The notes: generated by a model not told the origin, from the letters alone. A stretch of DNA of 64,000 bases from Vibrio navarrensis (GCF_000764325.1 NZ_JMCG01000002.1:372001-436000), one strand, 5' to 3'. Numbered from the stretch's first letter, positions 1 to 10,113 are shown. Program-made: numbers and translations.

Positions 1-508
1 TAACGCCTTTACTTCACCGAATTTACCGCCATTGCTCGAAGCGGGTATCAACATCCAAGTGAGCAGCAACGTCAGTGTCGGCGCAAAACCACAAGGCGAG
101 TTTAAGGTACACCACATCACCCCCCAACCGATTGGCGTCATCACCATGTATCCGGGCATTTCCCATGAAGTGATCCGCAATACGCTGCGCCAACCTGTAA
201 ATGCGATGATCCTGTTGACCTTCGGTGTAGGTAACGCGCCACAAAACCCAGAGCTGCTCGGTCATCTGAAAGAGGCATCTGAGCGGGGCGTGATTGTCGT
301 TAACCTGACGCAATGTTTGGCAGGTAAAGTCAACATGGGCGGCTACGCGACAGGGTGTGCTCTTGCGGAAGCTGGCGTGATCAGTGGCTATGACATGACA
401 CCTGAGGCGGCTCTTGCCAAATTACATTACTTGTTAAGCCAGAATCTGACTTACGAAGAAGTGAAGCAGCAGATGCAGCAAGTACTGCGCGGCGAAATGA
501 GCTTATAA
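1..508 (+). CDS. ansA: L-asparaginase I, cytoplasmic (C-terminal half, 5' cut by window edge)
   Basis: The visible 168 residues are the C-terminal part of a type I asparaginase, which hydrolyses L-asparagine to aspartate and ammonia in the cytoplasm. The C-terminal domain is recognisable by TFGVGNAP followed by GVIVVNLTQC and GGYATG, which in the AnsA family line the dimer interface and the allosteric asparagine pocket. The catalytic N-terminal threonines lie outside the window, so activity cannot be judged. The gene is followed by a hairpin terminator and the convergent yeaC-like gene. In Vibrio and E. coli ansA sits in the neighbourhood of yeaC, msrB and gapA, and this order supports the call. 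Confidence 0.9.
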   Translation, partial: NAFTSPNLPPLLEAGINIQVSSNVSVGAKPQGEFKVHHITPQPIGVITMYPGISHEVIRNTLRQPVNAMILLTFGVGNAPQNPELLGHLKEASERGVIVVNLTQCLAGKVNMGGYATGCALAEAGVISGYDMTPEAALAKLHYLLSQNLTYEEVKQQMQQVLRGEMSL

Positions 509-514
509 AGTAAA

Positions 515-553
515 AACCTAGAATCTAGACTTATGCTAGGTTCTAGGTTCTTT
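515..553. terminator. terminator between ansA and yeaC-like gene
   Basis: Two 14-base arms (515-528 and 536-549) pair with a single mismatch around a 7-base loop. A short T-rich run follows on the plus strand and A-rich sequence precedes the stem, so it can serve both convergent genes. Confidence 0.65.
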
Positions 554-558
554 AGCGA

Positions 559-843
559 TCAATCTCGGTTAGGATTGACTCGAACAATATCTTCTTGTCC
601 TGCTTGAAACTGCTTTTTCAGCTCTGCTTTAGACTTAAAGCAAATCTCGCCACCAGCCGCAACCGACATATGTTGCGCGTCCGTATTGTGCTTAGATTGA
701 TATAACATCACAGCTTGCATACAGGAATCTCGCTGTGCCTTCGAAAGTATTGTACCCTCAGGCCAGCGCCCAGTTTCTACCGCATAAGCCAAACGCTGAT
801 ACACTTCTGGCGTCATTGCGTTTAATAGCTGTTCTGTGTCCAT
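559..843 (-). CDS. YeaC-family (DUF1315) protein
   Basis: This is a 94-residue soluble protein with the DUF1315 signature: an N-terminal segment around LLNAMTPEVYQRL, then ETGRWPEG and a stretch ending in CMQAVMLYQ. The family is conserved in gamma-proteobacteria, usually next to msrB/gapA or ansA as here. Its biochemical role is not established, and no enzymatic motif or membrane segment is visible. Length matches the family. It is convergent with ansA and divergent from the lipoprotein gene at 927. Confidence 0.8.
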   Translation of the reverse strand: MDTEQLLNAMTPEVYQRLAYAVETGRWPEGTILSKAQRDSCMQAVMLYQSKHNTDAQHMSVAAGGEICFKSKAELKKQFQAGQEDIVRVNPNRD

Positions 844-926
844 AAACTACCTTTTTACTGACATTTTGTTCACAGAAAATATCCGGATACTAAACTGAGT
901 CAAGAAAGAGTAAATGAATTGTTGTA

Positions 927-1766
927 ATGGATCACAAGCAAACGACTATGAAAGTAAAAAAATGGTTAATCCCATTAAGCCTTCCCTTATTTCTCAGTGG
1001 CTGTTTTGAAGGTAACAAAACCACCGAACAGTTATGCCAGGCTTATCCCAATTTACGCTGCAATAAACTCAATATGAATGACGGCCAGTGCCGTGTTGCG
1101 CGCACCGATCTCATTTGGCATCGCTTTGAAGTACTCAAAGATCCGTCCGATAAAAATAAAATTCGCGAATACCAATTGGTCGCCGAGTATCGAAAATGCT
1201 TGGAGCTCGCTTCGCAGATCACCCCCATCGATCAAACCGAGCTTAAACAGAACCGATTCAACGCCTTGGTCCACAGTATTGCTGAACTAGAGCGCATCGT
1301 TAAGGAACTGAGCCAGTCTTCAAAACCAGAGAGCCTCTATTTTCTCTGGAGTCAAACAGGCAGCCACGAAGCACGACGCCAGTTTCTGCAAATGGAAGGA
1401 TCGCCGCAGTTAGAGACGGCAGAAATGCAGTATGCGCTTGCAACGTTTTATACCTCGCGAGATGCGAAGAAAACGCTCGCCTTACTTCACCACTCACTTG
1501 AGCTCACTAAAGATGGCAAGGTGAATGTCGATGCGCTCAAATCGCTCGCTAGCACTAATCAAGGCTTAAAGCGAATGAAACACGCCTATCTATGGGCCAT
1601 GGTGGCGAAAGAGTTTGGCGTCCCGCTCGCCACCCAGCGCGAACTCAATATTATGTTCGGCTTTACTGACCAAGAATATGAACAACTTAACGAACTGGCA
1701 GACGAAGTGGTATCAGCGCTGAAAAGTGGCCAGTATCGCGCGAGTTTAGTACCCAAAACACTCTAG
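927..1766 (+). CDS. DUF2989 family lipoprotein
   Basis: This is a predicted inner- or outer-membrane lipoprotein of about 279 residues. A short charged N-terminus and hydrophobic core end in the lipobox LSGC. The rest is a mostly helical, repeat-like domain (many Leu/Ala/Glu, e.g. MQYALATFYTSRDAKKTLALL) that resembles the TPR-like helices of the Vibrio DUF2989 family. A second ATG at 948 gives a more typical signal peptide and may be the real start. Neither start has a strong ribosome-binding site. Function is unknown. It is divergent from the yeaC-like gene and convergent with msrB. Confidence 0.75.
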   Translation: MDHKQTTMKVKKWLIPLSLPLFLSGCFEGNKTTEQLCQAYPNLRCNKLNMNDGQCRVARTDLIWHRFEVLKDPSDKNKIREYQLVAEYRKCLELASQITPIDQTELKQNRFNALVHSIAELERIVKELSQSSKPESLYFLWSQTGSHEARRQFLQMEGSPQLETAEMQYALATFYTSRDAKKTLALLHHSLELTKDGKVNVDALKSLASTNQGLKRMKHAYLWAMVAKEFGVPLATQRELNIMFGFTDQEYEQLNELADEVVSALKSGQYRASLVPKTL

Positions 1767-1797
1767 CTCTTTGTGTACATGTAGAAAAATGGCAAAT

Positions 1798-1825
1798 AAA
1801 AAACCTTCCATTCAGAAGGTTTTTT
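1798..1825. terminator. Rho-independent terminator after DUF2989 gene
   Basis: An 11-base stem, rich in A on the left and T on the right, surrounds the 6-base loop CATTCA. The flanking A and T tracts let it act on both strands, between the lipoprotein gene and msrB. Confidence 0.8.
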
Positions 1826-1898
1826 ACGCTCACTCGTTCCGCTCTCAAAAGGCAACAAAGCTAAGATCTGATGAAATCAGCTAACATATTCTGCTGAA

Positions 1899-2318
1899 TT
1901 ATTCGTCATTCGTTGCCATTTTGTTGAAAATTAACGACACAGAATTGACACAAAAACGCTCGCCAGTGGTTGCCGGACCGTCGGGAAAAACGTGCCCCAG
2001 ATGACTATCACAGGCGGCACAACGTATTTCAACTCGCCTCATTCCGTGACTTAAGTCTTCTAAATAGCGAATGGCTTGGTCATTGATCGGTGCATCAAAA
2101 CTTGGCCAACCACAACCAGAGTCATACTTGTTGAGTGATGAGAACAGCGGCGTTTGACAGCACGTACACACATATTCTCCCGTCTCTTTGTTGTGCAGTA
2201 GTTTGCCGCTAAAAGGTGGCTCCGTTCCCTGTTGCCGACAGACATAATACTCTTCCTCGGAGAGCAGCTCACGCCACTGCTGGTCTGACTTCACCACGTT
2301 TTTTTCGTCTGATACCAC
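1899..2318 (-). CDS. msrB: peptide-methionine (R)-S-oxide reductase MsrB
   Basis: MsrB reduces the R-epimer of methionine sulfoxide in oxidised proteins. Visible are the two zinc-binding CxxC pairs (CTCC and CAAC), the GCGWPSF motif, [10 protein letters not shown], and the catalytic cysteine in ERFCVNS near the C-terminus. The frame is open up to a TTG at 2366 (155 residues), but the N-terminal extension is low-complexity. I prefer the GTG at 2318 (140 residues), because AAGGA lies about 9 bases upstream and the length fits the family. It is divergent from gapA, as in many gamma-proteobacteria. Confidence 0.9.
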   Translation of the reverse strand: MVSDEKNVVKSDQQWRELLSEEEYYVCRQQGTEPPFSGKLLHNKETGEYVCTCCQTPLFSSLNKYDSGCGWPSFDAPINDQAIRYLEDLSHGMRRVEIRCAACDSHLGHVFPDGPATTGERFCVNSVSLIFNKMATNDE

Positions 2319-2433
2319 GTTATCGTTTTCCTTATTTTTCCGTTGTGCTGTGGAGTTTTTTTGCAAAAAACTTGCGGAACATTAAAGTTGTAGCACATAC
2401 TTTTTCACCATAGTGTCCCGAGTTTCAAAATGG

Positions 2434-3652
<1,219 letters not shown>

Positions 3653-3693
3653 TTCTTAGATTTAAAAGTGATTAACGAAAACTTTCGTTAGAC

Positions 3694-3722
3694 AAAAAGG
3701 CGACCCTTAGGTCGCCTTTTTA
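3694..3722 (+). terminator. gapA Rho-independent terminator
   Basis: The stem AAAAAGGCGACC/GGTCGCCTTTTT with a short loop ends in a T run. A weaker inverted repeat (3674-3689) lies just upstream. Confidence 0.85.
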
Positions 3723-3841
3723 GTATCAGAGATTTGTGAATGCCAATTTCAGTTAGGCTATTGCTGACGATTCAACACAGCAATTCGACATTTGATTTTG
3801 GCAAATCTTATCTTTAGAAGCTGATTTTTAAGGATATACAG

Positions 3842-4726
3842 ATGGAACTCAAAAACCTTCCTGCTCTTACGGTGCTATCCGATTGCGTGACCATCGTCGA
3901 AGTCGATCAAGTGAAAATTGTCCGTGTCATGCACGAAAAAGCGAGCGCAGGCATCGCTTTGCATGGCGGCCACGTGGTTTCTTTTGCGCCTCAAGGCCAA
4001 AAAGATTTGATTTGGATGAGTGACAAGGCGATCTTTGACGGCAAAGCGGCGCTACGCGGTGGGATCCCGGTGTGTTGGCCTTGGTTTGGCCGCATTGCCG
4101 CGCCAGCACACGGTTTTGCCCGATCAACTGAGTGGCAGTTGCTGGAACATCGCGAAAACCAAAGCGGTGTGATTGTCGAATTAGGTCTATTTGCCAGCGA
4201 AGAGACCCATCAGATTTGGCCCTATCTGTTTGATGCTCGTTTGGTCGTAGAGGTGGGCGACCAGCTTAACGTGACGCTGAAAGTGTCTAACATTGATGAC
4301 AAACCTTGGACGTTTTCTGGCGCACTGCATACCTACCTAAACGTAGGTGACATTAGTCAAACGGAAATATCCGGCATGGGCGCAGAGTATATCGACAGCT
4401 TATTGCAAGGCCAGGTTTGCCAAGGTGAGAAAATCCTGAAACTGAGCGACACCATTGATCGCGTTTACACTCAGCCCGAAGCGCAAATCCTCGTCAAAGA
4501 TCCTCTTTTTGAGCGTACCTTTTGCGTTGAGAACCAAGGCCACAACTCAGCCGTATTGTGGAATCCGTGGGCAGAAGGAGCCAAAGGCATGGCCGATATG
4601 TCAGATAACGGCTATCAAACCATGTTGTGCGTCGAATCGACGCTGCACGCAGCGAGTATTGATCAAGGTAAAACGCTGCAACCGGGTGAAACTCACCAAC
4701 TCAGCACGACAATTTCCTCTCTATAA
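3842..4726 (+). CDS. D-hexose-6-phosphate mutarotase (YeaD family)
   Basis: This is a 294-residue member of the aldose 1-epimerase-like fold, glucose-6-phosphate 1-epimerase branch. It interconverts the alpha and beta anomers of hexose 6-phosphates in the cytoplasm. Visible are GGIPVCWPWFG and AHGFAR in the first half, which contribute phosphate and sugar contacts in the family, and VLWNPWAEGA with MLCVESTL near the C-terminus. AAGGATATACAG precedes the ATG. Following gapA is the usual position of yeaD and fits a role in hexose phosphate metabolism. Confidence 0.9.
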   Translation: MELKNLPALTVLSDCVTIVEVDQVKIVRVMHEKASAGIALHGGHVVSFAPQGQKDLIWMSDKAIFDGKAALRGGIPVCWPWFGRIAAPAHGFARSTEWQLLEHRENQSGVIVELGLFASEETHQIWPYLFDARLVVEVGDQLNVTLKVSNIDDKPWTFSGALHTYLNVGDISQTEISGMGAEYIDSLLQGQVCQGEKILKLSDTIDRVYTQPEAQILVKDPLFERTFCVENQGHNSAVLWNPWAEGAKGMADMSDNGYQTMLCVESTLHAASIDQGKTLQPGETHQLSTTISSL

Positions 4727-4732
4727 GTTCAG

Positions 4733-4757
4733 CAGCCGGCCTAGCCCGGCTGTTTTG
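4733..4757 (+). terminator. terminator after mutarotase gene
   Basis: A 7-bp GC-rich stem (CAGCCGG with CCGGCTG) is followed by TTTTGTT. Confidence 0.7.
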
Positions 4758-4932
4758 TTATCCCGCTATTCACTCATTTCTCAAGACTGACCAATTTTAA
4801 TCCATCGATTTATTAATAAGAATCAAAGCACCTTGGCGCGCAAACGAATAAATTCACCCTTCTTAATAAATAAATCATTAAACATATAACGACATTTGAA
4901 GAGTCTACTAATCACAGCGGGAACTTACCATA

Positions 4933-6969
4933 ATGATAAATAACTTTAGAAATCATAGCGTTGGATTTCAGCTCAGGCTGATTATCGCGCTATGTCTGCT
5001 GCTGGCATTCACCAGTATCGCGACGCTAGTCTATCGCAACGCAGCGCAACTTTTGTTAGACAACACCTTACGTGAACACCAAACACGAGTGGAATCGATG
5101 GCAAAAGCCATTTCCGGGCAATTCGATGCTTATTTGCATACCGCAAAGGTGCTGGAATCTACCTTTCGCAATGGCTATCTCGCCGATGCCGCAAGCGACG
5201 GCAGCCAGATTCAATTTCAAGGCCACACTATTGCCGATATTCGTTTGGCTGGTGAAAGCCTGATCGGTAGTACTCAAGTGGTGGATAACTTCACCCGCGA
5301 TACCGGCGCCGTAGCGACCATTTTTGCTCCGCTCAACGACGATTTTATTCGCGTCTCCACATCACTGAAAAACCCGTCAGGCCAACGCGTGGTTGGCACC
5401 CAGTTAGGACAGAGCCACCCCGGTTATCAAAAACTGCGCAGCGGCCAGCCATACTATGCTCAGGTCAAGCTGTTTGGCGAAACCTACATCACCTATTACG
5501 CACCAATAAAAGACAGTTTGGGACGTATCAAAGGGATTTCCTTTATCGGCTTACCAGTAGAAAAAGTAGCGCAAGATCTGTTTAACTCACTAAGCAACAT
5601 CAAATGGGGAGACAGCGGTTACACCGTCGTGGTCGACAATGACCAACAAAATCAAGGGAAATACTTACTGCATCCGAGTAAAAACAGTGACGACCCATCG
5701 ATTACAGAAATGGTCGACGCTCAAGGCAAGCAACCTTTCAAACAAATTTTCACCACACAAAGTGGCTTGATCACCTACCCATACGAGTATGAAGGTACAA
5801 CGGGAGATAAATATCTAGTCTTTACTGAGGTCCCCGGATGGAACTGGAAACTGCTTGGCGGCACCTTTGTTGCCGAAGTGACCAAAGGCAGCAAAGACTT
5901 GCTGATGCTGATTGCTCTGACCGCATCCGCCGTTGCGGTGGCCACCTTTGTGATGGTAACGATTTCCCTCAATCGTAATCTTAAACCACTCGTTATCCTC
6001 AGTGGTTACATGGCGCGTTTAAGCCAAGGTGAAGTGAGCCTTGATATTCCCGTCACCGAGAAAAACTCAAACAACGAAATTACCAAGCTCAACAACGGAG
6101 CATCCGCCATGGCTTCGCAGTTGAACAGTTTGGTCAGTCAGATCCGCGCTACCGCCGATACGGTGCATAGCGCCTCAAGCAGCGTGGCCAAAGATGCGCA
6201 GCAAAATCTGGCACAATCTGAAAACCAGCAACAGCAAGTAGAGCAAGTGGTAACCGCAATCGAGGAGATGGCGAGCTCGGCGCAGAGCGTCGCCCAACAA
6301 GTTGAAAGCATTGCAGAAAACGTGCGCCTAGCGAATGATGACAGCCAATCCGGTTTAAATATGGTGGAAGGTGTGTGTATTGATGTTGCCGAGCTCAATG
6401 ACCAATTAGACCGTTCTGCCGCGGCCATTGAGCAGGTCAATGTCGATAGCGAAAGCATCCAAACCGTGACACGCATGATCGATGAAATTGCCGAACAAAC
6501 GAACTTGTTAGCACTCAATGCGGCCATCGAAGCAGCGCGGGCGGGTGAACAAGGGCGCGGTTTCGCGGTCGTCGCCGATGAGGTTCGCACCTTGGCGCAC
6601 CGCACGCAAATGTCCGTCAAAGAGGTCGTATCCATTATCGCCAAGCTCAAAGCCTCAACCGTCAACGCAGTAAATTTGATGACCCAAAGTCAAAGCAACG
6701 CCAATCAAGTCTTGGATAAAGCGCAAGAGGCAGGTTCAGCGCTAGAAGCGATTGCTGAGCAAATTCATGCGATTGCAGCGCAGGCTGATACGATTGCTGC
6801 CACCGCTGAAGAGCAGGCACAAGTATCCCAAGAGATCGCCGCCAGTGCTCATACGATTAGCGAACTCAACCTCGAGAGCAAAGCGACCAGCGCGCAAACG
6901 GCGCAGAGTGCCAATGAGTTGCAAAAGCAAGCCGACTCACTCAAGCAGCAAGTGAGCTTTTTCCACTAA
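4933..6969 (+). CDS. methyl-accepting chemotaxis protein with periplasmic Cache sensor
   Basis: This is a 678-residue transmembrane chemoreceptor. TM1 lies at about residues 14-32. A large periplasmic domain (about 35-315) carries Cache features such as DSGYTVVVD, and ends in [14 protein letters not shown] read it as a Cache_3-Cache_2 type ligand-binding domain. TM2 is at about 322-345, followed by HAMP and then a long coiled-coil signalling domain. The hairpin tip [19 protein letters not shown] identifies contact with CheA/CheW. There is no C-terminal NWETF-like pentapeptide, so methylation would have to work without the tether. The ligand is unknown; small organic molecules are typical for this sensor class. 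It is a single-gene unit with its own terminator. Confidence 0.93.
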   Translation: MINNFRNHSVGFQLRLIIALCLLLAFTSIATLVYRNAAQLLLDNTLREHQTRVESMAKAISGQFDAYLHTAKVLESTFRNGYLADAASDGSQIQFQGHTIADIRLAGESLIGSTQVVDNFTRDTGAVATIFAPLNDDFIRVSTSLKNPSGQRVVGTQLGQSHPGYQKLRSGQPYYAQVKLFGETYITYYAPIKDSLGRIKGISFIGLPVEKVAQDLFNSLSNIKWGDSGYTVVVDNDQQNQGKYLLHPSKNSDDPSITEMVDAQGKQPFKQIFTTQSGLITYPYEYEGTTGDKYLVFTEVPGWNWKLLGGTFVAEVTKGSKDLLMLIALTASAVAVATFVMVTISLNRNLKPLVILSGYMARLSQGEVSLDIPVTEKNSNNEITKLNNGASAMASQLNSLVSQIRATADTVHSASSSVAKDAQQNLAQSENQQQQVEQVVTAIEEMASSAQSVAQQVESIAENVRLANDDSQSGLNMVEGVCIDVAELNDQLDRSAAAIEQVNVDSESIQTVTRMIDEIAEQTNLLALNAAIEAARAGEQGRGFAVVADEVRTLAHRTQMSVKEVVSIIAKLKASTVNAVNLMTQSQSNANQVLDKAQEAGSALEAIAEQIHAIAAQADTIAATAEEQAQVSQEIAASAHTISELNLESKATSAQTAQSANELQKQADSLKQQVSFFH

Positions 6970-6982
6970 CTCTTTCTCCAAC

Positions 6983-7006
6983 AAGGGCAGTTCTCCTGCC
7001 CTTTTC
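6983..7006 (+). terminator. terminator after chemoreceptor gene
   Basis: The 8-bp stem AAGGGCAG/CTGCCCTT with a 5-base loop is followed by TTCTC. Confidence 0.6.
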
Positions 7007-7026
7007 TCATTCCTAATCTTAAGCGC

Positions 7027-8514
7027 TCATGGTTTTAACGACGTAAACTGCACTTTAATACGTGGTAGCCCTGCCGCATTAGGCAGGCTTTCAACTTGTT
7101 GGACATCCGCGTTGAAATAATAAGGCGCGAGGTGCTCTGCTTGCGCCTTGTCCATCGCGTAGTAGAGCGTAACTGGCTTATTGCTCATCTGCTGGCTAAA
7201 AAGGTATCCAACCAATGCATGTTCAAATTGATGATAGGCGTTGCCCCAGTGAAAAGCCTTGGTGGATTGAGGGTTGAGGCCCACGCCGCCAAAACGAGGA
7301 TCAACCCAAATCTGCATATAACTTGGCAAGGTGTAATACAGTACTTCGGGGACGTTGCCATCGAGTAACGCCAGCGTCATCGCCGCTTGGTCCAATTCGG
7401 CCCATTCCCAGGAAGAAATCCCATTGTTGCCCGGACGACTGCGCCAACTCAACACTTGCTGCCCTTTCCATTTAGCTTGCAACGCTGGTGGGACCCAAGG
7501 TGCAATATCCGCCCAATTCGGTGCGTATTGCGCTTGCTGCAATGTATGCTGCATGCCTTGACGCGCGAGCGTCTGCCAAGCTGCATTGCCCAGTTTTTGT
7601 CCACTCAGATAGGTCATCCAATACGCTTTAATGGTATGACCGAAATCGTTGTGCTTCGCGCTTTGCATCATCACCGCTTTATGATGAATTGCTCCATAGA
7701 AACGCTGTTCCTCAGCCGAGTAATAGTGGCTTAGCATCACTTGTGTCAGCCAATTGAGATCCTCTAGCCAGCGGCTTTTATGCGGTTCTGGGAGTAGCGG
7801 AGCAACCAGCAGTAGATAGCCATTGATCTGATCAAGCTGTGCGACCAGCTCACGTTGCTTGGCACTTTGTTCATCGCCATCTTCCAGCACCCAAGCGAGT
7901 CCCTTGCCATCGGGTAAACGATACTTATCAAAAATAAAGCGCTGCTGCTGGATCAACACCGACTCAATTTGCGCGTCGCGAGTAAGATAATAGAGCATCG
8001 CCAGCCCGACCAAAGCATACGCTTGATCTTGCGAAGTGCGCTGTTGCCACTCAAGCCCAGCCTTACCCTCCTGAGTGAAGCTGATAAAGCCGCCATGCTC
8101 CTTATCTTGCAGCTCTTCGATTAAATACTTCGCACCCTGACGCGCGAGCTTGAGCGCCTCAGGATCGCCAGTGAGATGAAAAAGCACCCCGTACGCATAG
8201 GTTTGCCGCGATTTCATCCGCGTGTACTCGCGGCCAAAATGCGGGGTTATCCAACCATAATTGAGCTCGGCGCAAACGCGTTTCACATCCAGCAACTGTC
8301 CATCGTCGCAACGAAAGGTGGGGAAATTACCCTCTGGCTCCCCTCGGGCACTCGGCATCATCCAATAAGGCGCTAACCCCTGCTTGGCATGCGCCAGCCA
8401 TTGCTCACCATCTGGTAACGAAAGGGACGCGGCACTGGCATGCACAATGACCGCGCCCATTCCCAGAACGGCACTCAAACACGTTCTTTTTAACCATTTG
8501 TTTTTCTTCATCAT
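7027..8514 (-). CDS. exported AGE-fold (N-acylglucosamine 2-epimerase-like) protein
   Basis: This 495-residue protein has a signal peptide (positively charged start, hydrophobic core, cleavage near HASAA at about residue 28). The mature part is alpha-helical and resembles the (alpha/alpha)6 barrel of the AGE superfamily. It contains YGVLFHLTGDPEALKLARQG, KEHGGFISF, HTIKAYWMTYLSG, WEWAELDQAAMTLALL and HWGNAYHQFEHALVGYL, whose conserved His/Trp/Glu suggest an active-site pocket. AGE enzymes are usually cytoplasmic sugar epimerases or isomerases, so export to the periplasm is unusual. The substrate cannot be stated. It is divergent from the riboswitch-controlled deaminase. Confidence 0.65.
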   Translation of the reverse strand: MMKKNKWLKRTCLSAVLGMGAVIVHASAASLSLPDGEQWLAHAKQGLAPYWMMPSARGEPEGNFPTFRCDDGQLLDVKRVCAELNYGWITPHFGREYTRMKSRQTYAYGVLFHLTGDPEALKLARQGAKYLIEELQDKEHGGFISFTQEGKAGLEWQQRTSQDQAYALVGLAMLYYLTRDAQIESVLIQQQRFIFDKYRLPDGKGLAWVLEDGDEQSAKQRELVAQLDQINGYLLLVAPLLPEPHKSRWLEDLNWLTQVMLSHYYSAEEQRFYGAIHHKAVMMQSAKHNDFGHTIKAYWMTYLSGQKLGNAAWQTLARQGMQHTLQQAQYAPNWADIAPWVPPALQAKWKGQQVLSWRSRPGNNGISSWEWAELDQAAMTLALLDGNVPEVLYYTLPSYMQIWVDPRFGGVGLNPQSTKAFHWGNAYHQFEHALVGYLFSQQMSNKPVTLYYAMDKAQAEHLAPYYFNADVQQVESLPNAAGLPRIKVQFTSLKP

Positions 8515-8709
8515 TGCCCCTAGGTGATAAATAAAACCGACTATACCTAAGTGCGGTTACGCATATCGCTGTTTGAGTCACACAACGCTCGCTCTATAGC
8601 CTGCAAGGGCATGAAGTGTTGGCTGGCAGTGGAACAGTGGACTTTTCTCGACTATTGGTTATTATTCGAGGCACGTTTTTGCACCGCACGCGGGCGAAAT
8701 GACAATTTG

Positions 8710-8776
8710 CTTCGTATAACCCCACTAATAGGGTGTGGGGGTCTCTACCAGGATCCGTAAAGTTCTGATTACGAAG
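8710..8776 (+). ncRNA. purine riboswitch, adenine type (U74)
   Basis: This is a complete purine riboswitch aptamer. P1 pairs CTTCGTA (8710-8716) with TACGAAG (8770-8776). J1/2 is TAA-like. P2 is C-rich/G-rich with loop TAATAGG (8726-8732). J2/3 holds GTCTCTACC. P3 (8749-8754 with 8762-8767) has loop CCGTAAA (8755-8761), and the GG and CC of the two loops can kiss. The specificity base in J3/1, after the GA that follows P3, is T (8769), as in adenine-binding members; guanine-binding members have C. The gene downstream is an adenine deaminase, which fits. The P2 stem holds one mismatch at 8722/8736. Confidence 0.92.
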
Positions 8777-8807
8777 AGTAAAGTGATTATTCGCTTTTCT
8801 CTTTGTA
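8770..8807 (+). promoter_or_regulatory. alternative expression-platform hairpin of the adenine riboswitch
   Basis: A 17-position stem (8770-8786 with 8791-8807; one T-T mismatch and two G-T wobbles; loop TTAT) uses the whole 3' strand of riboswitch P1. P1 and this hairpin are therefore mutually exclusive, the layout of a switch. No T tract follows, so it is not a classical terminator; translational control or RNA stability is more likely. Confidence 0.6.
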
Positions 8808-8827
8808 GGATTTTCTGTTCAAGGTGA

Positions 8828-8869
8828 ATGGCGCTTAATCGTAACTTTTTGATTAAGAGTGATATATGA
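8828..8869 (+). CDS. candidate 13-residue leader peptide overlapping the deaminase start
   Basis: An ATG at 8828 opens a 13-codon frame (MALNRNFLIKSDI) whose TGA at 8867-8869 overlaps the deaminase ATG at 8866 (ATGA), the arrangement of translational coupling. AAGG lies 3 bases upstream of the ATG, closer than usual. Inside the frame CTTAATC (8834-8840) pairs with GATTAAG (8851-8857) and covers the likely ribosome-binding site of the deaminase, so a ribosome translating the leader would open it. Translation is inferred, not shown. Confidence 0.35.
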   Translation: MALNRNFLIKSDI

Positions 8870-9870
8870 AACAATTTATTGAGCAACTGCCGAAAGTCGA
8901 ACTGCATCTGCACATTGAAGGTACCCTCGAGCCCGAACTGATGTTTGAGCTGGCCACGCGTAACCAGATTGCCATTCCCTATGCATCGCCAAATGAAGTG
9001 CGCGAGGCGTACCAGTTTTCTAACTTGCAGTCTTTTCTCGATATCTATTATCAAGGCGCCAATGTTCTGATTCACGAACAAGATTTCTTTGATTTAACTT
9101 GGGCTTATCTGCTACGTTGCCAGCAAGATAATGTCCTGCATAGCGAAATCTTCTTCGACCCGCAGACCCACACCGCGCGTGGTATTGCCTTTGAAACGGT
9201 GGTCAATGGCATTCATCGCGCCCTTACTCAAGCTAAGCACGAGTTAGGCATTTCCAGCCAATTGATTATGTGTTTTCTGCGCCATTTGAGCGAAGAGGAC
9301 GCCCTAGCGACGTTAGAACAGGCTCTGCCCTTCAAGGATAAAATCATCGCGGTCGGTTTAGACTCTTCAGAGCAAGGCAATCCGCCCGAAAAGTTTGCGC
9401 GGGTATTTGCCAAAGCCCATGAAGCCAGTTTTCTAGCCGTTGCTCATGCTGGTGAGGAAGGCCCGGCACTGAATGTGAAAAACGCGATGGAATTGCTTAA
9501 AGTACAGCGGGTTGACCATGGCGTGCGCTGTGTTGAGGACCCTGCATTAGTGGCAAGGCTCATCCAAAGTCGAATGCCGCTAACCGTTTGTCCGCTATCG
9601 AATCTGAAATTGAAAGTGGTAGAGAACATGGAGCAGCACAATGTGGTCGATTTACTGCGCCAAGGTTTGTGCGTTACCCTAAACTCGGATGATCCTGCCT
9701 ATTTCGGCGGCTACATGAGCGATAATTTTCTGGCCGTCGCCAACGCACATCCCGTGACTAAACAAGAGCTGGCCCAGTTTAGCCTCAATGCGATTGAAGC
9801 CAGCTTTATCAGCCCTGAAGAGAAACAGCGGCTCACCGAGAGAGTGAGCCAATTTATCCGTCAGGCGTAA
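8866..9870 (+). CDS. add: adenine deaminase of the adenosine-deaminase superfamily
   Basis: This 334-residue zinc hydrolase most likely converts adenine to hypoxanthine plus ammonia in purine salvage. Metal and catalytic motifs are ELHLHIEG near residue 13, AVAHAGEEGP, RVDHGVRC and NSDDPAYFGGY. It is usually called adenosine deaminase, but the sequence follows the branch that includes Pseudomonas PA0148 (SFLDIYYQGANVL, FFDPQTHT, AVGLDSSEQG), whose members deaminate adenine rather than adenosine. The adenine riboswitch immediately upstream supports adenine as substrate. The start is ATG at 8866. A terminator follows at 9905. The symbol add follows Vibrio usage for riboswitch-controlled members. 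Confidence 0.9.
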   Translation: MKQFIEQLPKVELHLHIEGTLEPELMFELATRNQIAIPYASPNEVREAYQFSNLQSFLDIYYQGANVLIHEQDFFDLTWAYLLRCQQDNVLHSEIFFDPQTHTARGIAFETVVNGIHRALTQAKHELGISSQLIMCFLRHLSEEDALATLEQALPFKDKIIAVGLDSSEQGNPPEKFARVFAKAHEASFLAVAHAGEEGPALNVKNAMELLKVQRVDHGVRCVEDPALVARLIQSRMPLTVCPLSNLKLKVVENMEQHNVVDLLRQGLCVTLNSDDPAYFGGYMSDNFLAVANAHPVTKQELAQFSLNAIEASFISPEEKQRLTERVSQFIRQA

Positions 9871-9904
9871 TTCTCGCTTAAGCACGACTCCATCTCAACC
9901 ATAA

Positions 9905-9936
9905 CAAAAACCCTAAGCGATTACGCCTAGGGTTTT
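9905..9936 (+). terminator. terminator after adenine deaminase gene
   Basis: A long stem (AAACCCTAAGCG with CGCCTAGGGTTT, one mismatch) lies between an A run and a T run. Confidence 0.75.
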
Positions 9937-10113
9937 AACTCAGCATCCTGCTTCTTAACGTGCTCAATTTCTGTTGGAAGTGATGCCAATTTGGCATTAA
10001 TCACACATTTACTGTCAATCAATGTAATTTGGTGAGTGTTTGTGTGAACCGAATCTCTTACTCAAGTTATTGATCAATATAGTATTCGCCTCAATTATTA
10101 CCAACGAGATTCC

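Noticed and set aside
6138..6665. Cys/Ser-rich minus-strand frame in the chemoreceptor gene
   Set aside because: It is antisense to the repeating helix codons of the signalling domain.
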